64,000 nt of DNA, taken from positions 33,576,361-33,640,360 of the forward strand of contig CM055106.1 of the NCBI GenBank assembly GCA_029204225.1, read 5' to 3'. The DNA is from Diphasiastrum complanatum (taxonomy: Eukaryota > Streptophyta > Lycopodiopsida > Lycopodiales > Lycopodiaceae). The position numbers were made by a program, and so were the translations under genes. Under the pieces are notes generated by a model. It was given only the letters and a program-made list of their open reading frames with translations, was not told the DNA's origin and did not search any database. Positions 23,144 to 33,119 of the stretch are shown here, piece after piece. Every line of letters begins with the position of its first letter. The stretch's first letter is position 1.

Positions 23144-24208
23144 TCAAGAGGTTTCTTCCCTTGAGGAATTTCCACAAGATCCCAAGTATGATTCTCAATA
23201 AGAGCATCATACTCTACTTGCATAGCATTTATCCAAGTTTTAGACTTACAAGCATCTTCATAGCATGTTGGCTCATCTAACATTGAAGTAAGAAAGGTGT
23301 AAGATGTGAAAGATGATGAGCCTTCCCTTTGATCACCTTGACCATCATAGGTGAGCCTCAATGGCTCGGATCTTGCCCTTGTAGATCGTCTTGGAGTTCT
23401 TGGAGTTCTTGCATCTTGAGGTGGATCCTCAAGTTCTTCTTCACTTGGAAGCTCCTCCTCCATCCTAGCATGATCCTTGGCATCAAGATGATTAGTAGCA
23501 TTATCATCCAAATCACAAGCATGTCCTTCAAAAAAAAATAACATCCCTACTCACTATCACCTTTCTAGTGATGGGATTGAAGACTCTATAACCTTTGCTA
23601 TTCTCACCATATCCCACAAAGATGCCTTTGATGGATGTTGCATCATCCTTCCTTCTCTTATCCAAGGATTGCTGTACATATCAATTGGACCAAAAACTTT
23701 GAGATCCTTGAGATTGGGCTTCTCTCCAAATAGAGCTTCAAATGGTGTGATTCCTCCAATGGCTTGGTTTGGCAATCTATTGCACAAATAGTTAGCACAA
23801 GTTATTGCTTCACCCCAAAATGGTTTGGATAGGGAAGCATCTAGCCTTAAGGCCTTAGCACACTCACAAAGAGATCTATTTCTTCTCTCACTCACTCCAT
23901 TTTGTTGAGGGGTGTATGGACATGAAACTCCCTCTTTATGCCATTAGAACTACAAAAGTCAATCAACTTATTGGAGATATATTCACCTCCATTATCACTC
24001 CTTAATACCTTAATCTTGTACTAAGTTGATTTTCTACCAAAGTATTGAACTTTACAAAAGAATCAAACACCATTGATTTGCTAGACAAGAGGTACATCCA
24101 ACAAAATCTAGAATAGTCATCAATGAAGATTACATAGTACTTGGCACCACCATTAGACTCATGTGAAAAACTATGAACATCCGAATGGATGAGTTCAAGA
24201 GGAGAGTT
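23140..24208 (-). pseudogene. copia-4 integrase core and linker, broken
   Basis: On the minus strand the core follows the GAG-pre-integrase: LELIHSDVHSFSHES, FIDDYSRFCWMYLL, then a stop and a frameshift near 24020. SERRNRSLCECAKAL and KPFWGEAITCANYLCNR follow (23895-23557), typical of the copia integrase C-terminal half. The acidic linker 23544-23140 contains TPRRSTRARSEPLRL, also seen in copia-2. It ends with a frame break before RT. Confidence 0.85.
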
Positions 24209-25690
24209 TCATCTTGATGTAGATCTTGAGAAGGGTAGTTTGTGAGCCTTTGAGAGGTTGCATGCTTCACATCTCTTCCCACACTTTGACAAATGCTTGG
24301 GGAGTCCAACTGCAAGCTCCTTTGTAACCATAGATTCCATGGCTTTGTAGTTGGGGTGGCCCAACCTTTTGTGCCACAGTTCCACCTTTGATAGCTCCAC
24401 CTTTCCCAAGTTAACACTCTCCACTGCAATATTAGCATCAAGCTTAAACAATCTACCTTGCTTAAAGCCTTTGGCTATACATTCATCATTTCTAAGGATG
24501 GAACAAACTCCATGCCTAAATTGTACATCTAGGCCATTATCCATTAACTGGCCAACACTAAGCAAATTCTTGGTTAACTTAGGAACATAAAGAACATTAT
24601 CAAGATTCATCCTTTTGGATGATCCCACATACAAGGGAATTGTTCCTATTCCACTTATCTTACATTCTTGACTACTTGCTGTATAGATTGATCTATGTAA
24701 GTCATTGTAAGAAAGTAAGGTGGAGAATATGTCCTTTTGATATGTCATGTGGGAACTTGCCCCACTATCAATCCACCAAGAATCATTGGTGTTGCTCTTG
24801 GATGATGGTGGTTTGTTGGAAACCATAAAGGATGACTCTTCATCCTCCTCTTCCTCCTGATGTGCAATGTTGCTTTGTTTGCTCTCTTGTGCCTTCTTCT
24901 TCTTGAGACATTCTGATGCAAAATGTCTTTTCTTTCCACGGAAAAAACATTTGTACTTGGACTTGTCTTTGATCTTGCCCTTTGAGCTTGAAGCCTCATC
25001 CTCCTCCTTGGTCTCCTTGAAGTGCTTCTTCTTGCCATTGGTCTTTTTCTTGCTTTTGAATGAGAAATTAGCTTTCTCATCACCATTCTGCAGAGAAATA
25101 GCATTCATTCTTGCATTGGTATGCAACATCCTACACTCTTCAGCTACTAATACACTGTGTAGCTTTTCTGGCAAGGTGTCTTGGATTGCAAAGCTTTGGA
25201 CCAAATTTGTAAAGCCACTCCCTGGACCATTTAGGACAATCTGAACAAGCTCACTATCTTGAATCTTTTCTCCAATGGAAGCTAACTCCCTATTAAGAGA
25301 CTTGATTCTTAGCACATAATCTTGTGTACTCTCATCACTCCTCTTCATGCTTTGTAGAATTTGATTCCTAAGCATGAGAACCCTCGAAGTGTTACTAGAC
25401 TCATAGATAGATTTTAAAGATTACCAAGCCTCTTTAGCACTCTTACATGATGATACTTTCCTTAAAAGATCATTGCTTACATTCATCTTAATACAGTGAA
25501 GTGCAAGCCTAGACCTCTTCTTGTATCTCACTAATTCCTGTGCACCTAGAGGTTCATCTTCATCATTTATTAGAAACTCATAACGATCTTGGAGCACCAA
25601 TAGTGACTCCATACTCACTTTTCAAATAGCATAATTGGTAGAGTTTAACCTCTCACTAGCTTCTAGAAGGTAGGCTCCCACTGATCCCAT
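24209..25690 (-). pseudogene. copia-4 gag and protease, broken early
   Basis: The minus-strand ATG at 25688-25690 opens MGSVGAYLLEASERLN. A Trp codon is now TGA near 25620, and a second stop lies near 25418. From 25375 the frame is open for 388 codons to 24209: gag middle, Lys-rich segment, a damaged knuckle (CFFRGKKRHFASEC, second Cys to Arg), the protease site IDSGASSHMT (around 24760) and the GAG-pre-integrase LWHKRLGHPNY with CEAC. Gag packages element RNA and the protease would cleave the polyprotein. Confidence 0.9.
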
Positions 25691-26306
25691 CTTACTAGCA
25701 AGATTCTACACACAAGATATAGATTTGTTTGGACCTGAAACTCACAAAGGTTTCTAACTTGCAGTGTTTCACTCAAATGTTGACTTCTAATCCAACAGAT
25801 GGATTTGTAGTCACAGTTCTATCACTCCCTCACAAGCTGGAATGAAGATAAGATGAGATGAAAACTACACTCAAGCAAATCTTGCCAATCTTGGCTATTC
25901 TTGGACAAAAACTGAGTCTATCTCTCTCATTCACTTTGTACTTTCAAGACCTGGTTTCCACTTTAAGAAGGTCTGAAATCAGCCTAGATTAATTAGCTTA
26001 CATGAAACAAATTCAAAACTAATCAATGGCAAGTGATCTTGGTAGCTTATCCTAGGATTTGCATTAAAAATTACATCAAATTGACACCAGATGAATTTTC
26101 TATGATCCAATGAATATGGGTTATTAAATGCTGGTTCAGAGATGCCCACACGTGTGAAAAGTATGGATTTTGATCCTGAAAAAGTTTGGGATCAAATCCC
26201 CTCACCAAAACCTGGATACCAGCTTGCCCTTCCAATACTAGCTTTTTGCACCAAAACCTGCTAAAACTGGATTAGATTCAGACACAGATCAATGGCCTTG
26301 TACTTG

Positions 26307-26318
26307 GCTCTGATACCA
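26307..26318 (-). other. copia-4 primer-binding site
   Basis: Minus-strand TGGTATCAGAGC directly follows the end of the 5' LTR. It is complementary to initiator tRNA-Met. About 620 bp of leader separate it from gag. Confidence 0.93.
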
Positions 26319-27009
26319 TGTGAAAAGTACAGTACTAAGGACCATAAATGGATATTTGAATGATCCACAAGGTGATTGTATGCTTGTTAAACAATCTATC
26401 AGAAACTAGTCATCAGAAAACAAGATCTAGTTTAGCAGCTTGATAGGAAACAAGTAGAGACAATCAAAGCATTGATCAATTAGTATAATCCAACTCCACA
26501 CGTGTGGAAATAAGGCTGTAATACGGCTTGTAGACAGTGTTTACAAAGTGCCAAAGCTGGGTTTCATTGGAAAAATAGAGTAATCACCATACAATGAGAG
26601 GAAACTCGAGTTTCTCCTTGAGGCTCCAAAAAGTTTCTATCTTCTCACTATGGAGAATGGGAATACATAGCTAAACACACTTCCTTTGCAAAGTTAGGTG
26701 AAAATCCAGCATGTAATAATGAAGTAGACTCCACTTTCTTGCCCTAATGTGAAAACCCTAGCCTAGATCCAAGAGTCATGCTTGGTAGGTGCATGGTAGG
26801 TACAAATCTCATCATAAATCATGGTCTAGATCCTACAAAGTAGGAATCACTACCAAATAGACACAACCACTCCTCTTGACTCGTGGTAACCTAATTTAGG
26901 TGTGTATGTACAAGTGGCACTTTGGCCATTCAAGTAACCAACAAACAATATTGACAAAATGTACAATATTCTACATGGCTAGATTTGCCAATGTAGGAAA
27001 TTTTTCACA
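26319..27009 (-). repeat. copia-4 5' LTR
   Basis: Reads TGTGAAAAGTACAG to TTTTTTCACA on the plus strand, 691 bp, about 97 % identical by eye to 21027-21717. The right end abuts the AGGAG TSD. Confidence 0.95.
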
Positions 27010-27069
27010 AGGAGGGTGATGACATAGTGGCACTCCAAATGGTTGCTAGGTCCACATCTGAGATGGGTC

Positions 27070-27915
27070 TTGAAAAGGCAAAGAAATTGTCAATTTGGCA
27101 AATCTAGCTTGATTAAACCATGTAAATATGTATATTGATGGATCCCACACATGTCAGTCTATGTTGCTACATGTGAATCTACTTTAGAATAGGTTATCAT
27201 GTTCATAGGGTTGGTCAAGTTTGTTTGATGATGATTCCTACATTATAGGACCAAATCCCTAAAATGATGGAGTTGGTTGATCAATCTAGCCACCAACATG
27301 GAAAAACTCAAGGGTTAGGCTAGAATGGCAAATTAGGTAAAAAATGCTCAATCATCTAATGCTAGATTTTCACCTAACTCGAGGTGGGGAAGACCTTTTG
27401 TACATACAATCATCTCTCCATAGTAATGCCTCAGAAAGTTTTTGAGACCTTATTGGCAATCTCAACTTCTATCACCATGTACTTTGTTTCCTTTATGATT
27501 CTAATGAAAACTAGGTGTTAGAAACTTTCTTCTCAGTCCACAGACCACACTGAAGGTCATACCACACTTGTGGGGTCGGATCTTCAAGTAGATCAATGAT
27601 TTATGATTGCTCTTGATTGAAGTGTGTAGAATTGCTAACATTCAATTGATAATCAATCAATCAATCCCACTTGGGAGTCATTAATAGGCTCAAGTAAGGT
27701 AAAAAATAATGTACTTCAACATGGTATCAGAGTGAGTGAGGTACAGGAGTTAATCATTGGTCAAAAAAACAATCCTTTTTTAGCAAGTTTTGAAGCCAAA
27801 AGCTAGAATTGGAGGGCCAACTTGAAATCGATAGAAGGGGTGGAGATTTCGGGACCTGTATTCTTCACACATGTGGACAACTCTGTGAGTGCTCCACAAT
27901 CCAAGATAACACTCT
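27070..27915 (+). mobile_element. copia LTR, PBS and leader of a copia-4 relative
   Basis: The start (cctaa-free GGCAAATCTAGC segment at 27099-27110) matches the first part of the copia-4 LTR read in sense. The LTR ends CTTCAACA at 27721. A PBS with one change (TGGTATCAGAGT, 27722-27733) follows. The next about 180 bp match the copia-4 leader, including TTTTAGCA(A/G)GTTTTG, AAAAGCTAG and CACACATGTGGACA. No gag follows, because the element is cut off before the microsatellite at 28017. The left end is approximate. Confidence 0.75.
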
Positions 27916-28016
27916 GTGAACTGATATTAACAAACGAAATTACAATTATATATATACAGTCTCTCTTTTAGGGGTACCACTGCATGACAATATGGTCCCC
28001 ATTATGCGACACGTGC

Positions 28017-28292
<276 letters not shown>

Positions 28293-28309
28293 ACACCCAC
28301 ATAGTCTCA

Positions 28310-29220
28310 TAGACGGAAAATTCAAAAAAACTAGTAAAAGTAGAAATAGTCATAGATCTAAGAAATAAATTGTGCTTACTAATTTAACACCTTCCAAATA
28401 CTCAGAAATCCTTCTAGTTGGGTCTCAAATTTTGTGAAGAGATGAAAAATAAAGAGTTTGAAATTTCATATGTGATCATTGAGGTGGCTCATGCCTTTAC
28501 GTAATATAGCATAAGTCAAGATTCGTTGAAAGACATTTTTTGTATAAGTCCCTTTTTCATGACAACTCTAACAACTTAGGATGTTGACTTTGATAAACAT
28601 GAGTATTTTATTGAATGCACTCTTGTGACGAAAATATTTGCTTCCATATGAAAATAAATAAGTATTGGTATTTAAGATATGTTGCCTTTTATCTTTTTAC
28701 ATTGTGATTCTAAATTTTGTCTGGATAAAGTCGTTACTGGAGTTTGAATACTATTTGATCAAAATTGATAAGAAAGGTGTTTTAAATTTTTTGGGTTAAG
28801 CTGAATTCTGCCGATTGAACATAAAGAGAATTTGATGCTCTTCTTCCAAAAGCTCTCAACGAGTTACCAACAACTGCAAAATCTATTAGTGAAATAAAGA
28901 TAAAGTCAATTCAAGTAAACATTTTTCTGATTACTTTTTTTTTTCCATCCAGAATTGTAAGTATTTTTTTCTACGCACCTTATGTCTATCATGATATTAA
29001 TACTCTGCTTACGTAACTTGAAGTGTGTACAACAAAATGATTCTTTCAGTTGTGTACTGTTTATGTTGTATAACACCAAGTTATTTTTTGAGCGGTATAA
29101 TTTACAATAGGATGTTGATATAGATAAGATAAATTTTGGTCATTTTTTTTCATTTGATTGTGTGGACTTTTTATAGTTTGGCATTATGTTTATGAAATAA
29201 CTAATCCATTGTGTCGACAA
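28310..29220. other. AT-rich unassigned sequence
   Basis: No motif, gene or transposon end recognised. It contains several pyrimidine runs, for example around 28938-28948. Confidence 0.35.
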
Positions 29221-29223
29221 TGA

Positions 29224-29745
29224 TAGTTCACTCTTGATCAATACGATCCTGATGAAGTGTACGAATTGCGACGAAAGTTGATCAAGACTTTTGTTTCAAA
29301 TCCTAATATATTTGTCCCTGATGATATGGCCCCAAGAACTCGTAAGAAGAATATTGCTTCTTTGTTGGGTTTGTATGACGAAATAATTGTTTTAGGGAAT
29401 TATTTTATCAGCTTTGATACCACTCTTGCTATACGAAATCCAGTCAATAAGAAAATTCAACGTTAAATTATGACATGATCTCTACCAATCTATTGATTCA
29501 GACTATTACTTAGATCGACTAGAGGAATATCTTAGTAGGTGTCAAGGACACCCATGAAGGGAGCAAAACAGTTAGGTGTCCATGACAACCATTCGAGTGA
29601 GATATTCCTAATGAGTTGTGGAACGAGTTTCAGTACAAGAGAAAGGAATTATCAGAAAGCATTCATCGGTGCAAACATTGTTGCGAAAGTGCGCTATCTA
29701 GTGCGAAAGTGTACTACACAATGCACAAGATTAATGGTCTAGATA
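29224..29745 (+). pseudogene. unrecognised coding remnant
   Basis: An open frame at 29227-29466 has protein-like composition (DPDEVYELRRKLIKTF, then KKNIASLLGLYDEII). After its stop, protein-like sequence continues in other frames (RTPMKGAKQLG near 29539; ELWNEFQYKRKELSESIHRCK at 29619-29680). This suggests a single ancestral reading frame with frameshifts. I recognise no family. It could be a decayed host exon or a transposon protein. Confidence 0.35.
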
Positions 29746-29990
29746 CGCTAATACGAATCACAAACTACGCAACAATCAATAATGGATACAACACAAAAAA
29801 CACTGTTGGAAGAACAATAATGGATTCAACGCAAAAAACACTATTGGAAGAATAGAATGTCTTTTGTCTTTTTTTTTTTTTTTTTTTCTTTTAGAGTGAG
29901 TTGGCAATGCAAGTCAACAATGCAATGCAACATAGTGGCCTGATGCTCCTCTTACAATTCTGTATTCATTTTAGCATACATTCTATTGAT
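29680..29990. repeat. dispersed repeat, copy A (related to 59930-60160)
   Basis: The order GTGCGCTA..., CTAGATACGC, AATCACA, GATACAACACA, a T-rich run, AGAGTGAGT and TGATGCTCCTCTTAC recurs with similar spacing at 59950-60140. The long T run (about 29866-29887) lies inside it. Both copies may be ends of one unnamed element. Confidence 0.5.
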
Positions 29991-30561
29991 TTCTAGTCTA
30001 TACTTATGTCCTGCCAGATGGGATTAAAAAATAGTTTAACTAATCATTACAAGAGAGAATTATGCTAAACTATTAGTTAACTATGCGCAGGTGATGTGCA
30101 CGTGAAAGTAGGAAAATTAAAATGTGCGTTGAATAGATACACAAGAAAGAAGAACATGTTGCAAGAAAAATAGATTGCCGGCTGAAAGAAAAAAAAAACG
30201 AAATGAGTCTACATTTATATATAGAAGATTGGATTAAATCATAGCCATACACTTGTCACATTTTCAACGGGTAGGTGGTGTCAAAATACGGCGACCAATA
30301 ATGATTATACACATGGGGTTCAAACACACACACATTTAATAATAATCATTACAAAAGAAGACACGATGTTCCATAATTTATGGGCACAAATTTCAAGACA
30401 CCCACCAGATGACACCTAGTAGTTATTATTCTAAAATACAATTAAAAAAGTATTTTATGGATAACAACAAGATCCTAGAATTTATGGATACCGAATTTGA
30501 GGCTGACATGACCTGAAACATACCCAATCATGATTGCAAATTCTAATGAAGGGCATTAATG

Positions 30562-30598
30562 ATTGGCTATGCGTTCCATCTCCCAAATCTTATATAAA
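30562..30598 (+). promoter_or_regulatory. inverted CCAAT and TATA box upstream of H3-like gene
   Basis: GATTGGC (30561-30567, inverted CCAAT) lies about 25 bp before TATATAAA (30591-30598). This order and spacing are plausible for a plant promoter. Transcription would start near 30625, inside the repeat array, about 380 bp before the H3-like ATG. Confidence 0.45.
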
Positions 30599-30619
30599 AA
30601 AATGCTCATTTTGAATGTA

Positions 30620-31006
30620 AAATTTTTTACAACCTTGTTCGCTCACTCACTTGCTCCTAATATCGATTCAGTGTGCATTCAGCTATCTCCATCACTCTCA
30701 TCATCATATCTGTGCACTCAATCGATACTCCGCCCTCAATCAATCAGTCTCTCATTTCGAAATCGATTCAGAGCGCACACTTACCTCTCCCGCACTGCCT
30801 AAGTCTGTCTGCACGTTCAATCGATACTCCACGTATCACTTACTGTCGATATCAATTCAGCGCATGCACTAACCTCTCCTGCACTGCCATAAGTCTGTCT
30901 GCATGTTCAATCAATACTCCACGGATCACTCATTGTGATATTGATTCAGCGTGTATTACTTGCTTCCTCCTTTGTTGTAAAGCATTCTTGCACGTTCAAT
31001 CGATAC
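30620..31006 (+). repeat. ~92-bp tandem repeats directly before the H3-like ATG
   Basis: Roughly four diverged units occur. Each contains a segment like TGCA(C/T)GTTCAAT(C/A)(G/A)ATAC, then ...CGATAT(C/T)(A/G)ATTCAG(C/T)G and (ACT)AACCTCTCC(T/C)GCACTGCC. Unit starts are near 30710, 30806 and 30899. A partial last unit begins near 30990 and runs into the ATG at 31007. The array would be 5' untranslated sequence if the upstream TATA box is used. Confidence 0.75.
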
Positions 31007-31344
31007 ATGGCACGAACAAAGCTGTCTGCAAGACTCAGCTCAGGCGGAGTGCCTTTACTGTTGCTGGACGAGGAGCACCACCACCACCACCACCTGCATG
31101 TCTTCCTCCTCCACCACCATCTGGTCCTCCACCTTCATCTCATAGACAACAAGCAACACCAAGGAGAGTGGGTTGGCCCGGAGACCCAACATGGTTGAAA
31201 GATATCAAGAGTCTTCAGAAAATGATGAACCCCTTGATCCCAAAGGCTCACATGCAAAGATGCATTAAGCAGGTGACCGGGAAGATTTCAGCAGATGTGA
31301 GGTGGGCTGCGATGTTGATGAGCCAAAATGTATTTCACATATAG
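31007..31344 (+). pseudogene. histone H3-like gene, CENH3-like, frameshifted and truncated
   Basis: ATG at 31007 opens MARTKLSARLSSGG, which follows the histone H3 N-terminus (MARTKxTARKSTGG). One frame change near 31050-31075 leads into a Pro-rich tail (CCA-repeat DNA, 31078-31135). From 31171 the reading WPGDPTWLKDIKSLQK, then PLIPKAHMQR and SADVRW, aligns without gaps with the H3 N-terminal helix and helix 1. The residues LIP and RW are as in plant centromeric H3 rather than canonical LIR and RF. A stop at 31342-31344 removes helices 2 and 3, or an unrecognised intron follows (a TTTGCATTTCAG acceptor lies at 31419-31430). CENH3 would mark centromeric nucleosomes. As written it cannot encode a full histone fold. 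Confidence 0.6.
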
Positions 31345-31510
31345 AGAAAATTTTATACAAATAATTGAGATTTTATATATTCATGCATCTTCAATTTCGA
31401 TTGTTGTTCCTATATCTTTGCATTTCAGGTGCTCTTCCTGCCTTGCTCTTATTTGCACCAAAAAAATCATGATCAATGTATGATCTTGTATTTTGAAACA
31501 TCATCAATTA

Positions 31511-31905
31511 TCAGAACCAAGAAATGCATATTTTATAATATACCTTTATATCGTCCAATCGAAACTGATTATACTGAGGAAGATCATACTGCAACATGTC
31601 AAGTTCTCTTCGAATGTAATTTAGACTCCAATCCTCCTCGACCTCAATCTCAGCAAGAATGTTGTCATTTCTTCTCACTGTCATTGTAGTTGCTCTTTGT
31701 TGTGTAGTGAGAAATCTTGATCTAATGGAGTCCACTCATTATTGCATTTTATCCATCTTCTATAATACAGTAGCAAAGTCAACATCTGCTTTTCTATGTG
31801 GTATCTAAATGTCATTGACGACTTACAAACCCTGCACTCAGCTTGTCCATTTGTTTTTCTATCCCAACGATCATCCAACAACTGGGCAAGCATCTCATCA
31901 CTCAA
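31511..31905 (-). pseudogene. unrecognised coding remnant
   Basis: Two overlapping minus-strand frames look protein-like. 31905-31681 has DDRWDRKTNGQAECRVCKSS, and 31735-31511 has TVRRNDNILAEIEVEEDWSL. They probably came from one gene separated by a frameshift. No family is recognised. The CxxC in the first part hints at a zinc site. Confidence 0.3.
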
Positions 31906-33020
31906 GTCAACTTGCTAGTTCAGAAGTGGGTGTAAATTATCTTGTTACACTTAACATAGGGATAACCTTAAGATAGAAAACATAAAATGGAATAGCAATT
32001 ATTCTCCTTAAATTTGGAATAAAATATTGAAGTATTCAAGTTAGCACATATGATTTTTTTCATTCACAAACCTTACAAAAGGGTCTTTCTACTTGAGATA
32101 AACTAAAATTTATTATTGCTACAGATGTCTTTCTTTGGACGTTGATCATTAAATGCACAAAATCCAAGCATGATCAATATAGACAAAATTGTAGTGTCTC
32201 AAAGTCAAAATAGAGATAAATAGTTTTAGGTATGTTGTCATGCATGTGATTTGTAAGGCACATAACAACAAAATCATCCAATAGGAACACTGTTTTCGTC
32301 GCTAATCGATTTAGTCCAAATGACAAACATGAATCTGACTTAGTTGGCCACATCACTTATAGTAGCAAGATGGTTAAAGCAATGGTAGCATGTATTCAAT
32401 TGTCTTAGAATCATTGATGGTTACCCCTCACAAGAAATGAGACACCTACAAGAGAGGCATTAGACAGATTCATACCCATCTGTGACTCATGACAAAACAC
32501 TTGCCCCTTCCCACCCATGACCTTGAGTTGTCACTCCCATCTCAAGTACCTACTTTACATCTCTCCTTGTTGATAGAAAATGCAAACTAATGTGCCATGA
32601 TGTGGTGTGGTGGTGTAATGTAATTTTGGGCTAGGCTTGGCCACCCTGATTCAATTCCTTGCTCATGCATAGGACATGTATGCGGTATTTGCAAAGCGGG
32701 CAATGGATATGGGTCATATTTGGATTGTATGTGTTGGAACTGTGGTGGTGGATATGGTTCGTATATGACCCGTATATTGTTAGTTTGCCTTAGTGGCTTC
32801 TATATATAGCTATGAACAACTTGCAAATTCTTGTCATGATTTTTTTTTCTGAGATTTTTTTTAAACATAGACATGCCCATCTTAATGGAGAGAGAGAGAG
32901 AGAGAGAGAGAATGTTTCATGAGAGCTTGTCTCAAATTTTGTAAGCTTTTCATGCACTTGAAAATAACAAATGCATCGCAATGGAATTGGTATGACTACA
33001 GAAATGCCATGGGTATGACT
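31906..33020. other. unassigned sequence with a (GA)n run
   Basis: No gene recognised. A GA microsatellite lies at about 32890-32911. A 60-codon minus-strand frame (32356-32174) has no known motif. Confidence 0.35.
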
Positions 33021-33026
33021 ACAAGA

Positions 33027-33119
33027 ATGACAATAGGGTGACATAGTTAGTTCCACGTGACAATAGGGTGACACTAGTCAATTACATAATGACAAGAGTG
33101 TGACCTAGTTAATTGCATA
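33027..33119. repeat. three ~31-bp tandem repeats (TGACAATAGGGTGAC)
   Basis: TGACAATAGGGTGAC...TAGTTAGTTCCACG, TGACAATAGGGTGAC...TAGTCAATTACATA and TGACAAGAGTGTGAC...TAGTTAATTGCATA follow one another. The unit is diverging. Confidence 0.75.

Larger units (their letters stand above)
21027..27009 (-). mobile_element. copia-4: full-length, relatively young Ty1/copia element
   Basis: Two 691-bp LTRs, a minus-strand PBS and the full gag-protease-integrase-RT-RNase H order are present. The flanks AGGAG at 21022-21026 and 27010-27014 are a perfect 5-bp TSD. I counted about 21 differences between the LTRs (near 97 % identity), so this is the youngest complete element in the window. Frame breaks remain in gag and integrase. 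Relatives in the window: solo LTR 8643-9325, LTR with leader 27070-27915 and fragment 43490-43830. Confidence 0.95.

Noticed and set aside
30651-30872. Open frames across the repeat array before the H3-like ATG
   Set aside because: They are repeat-derived, and their reading differs from unit to unit.
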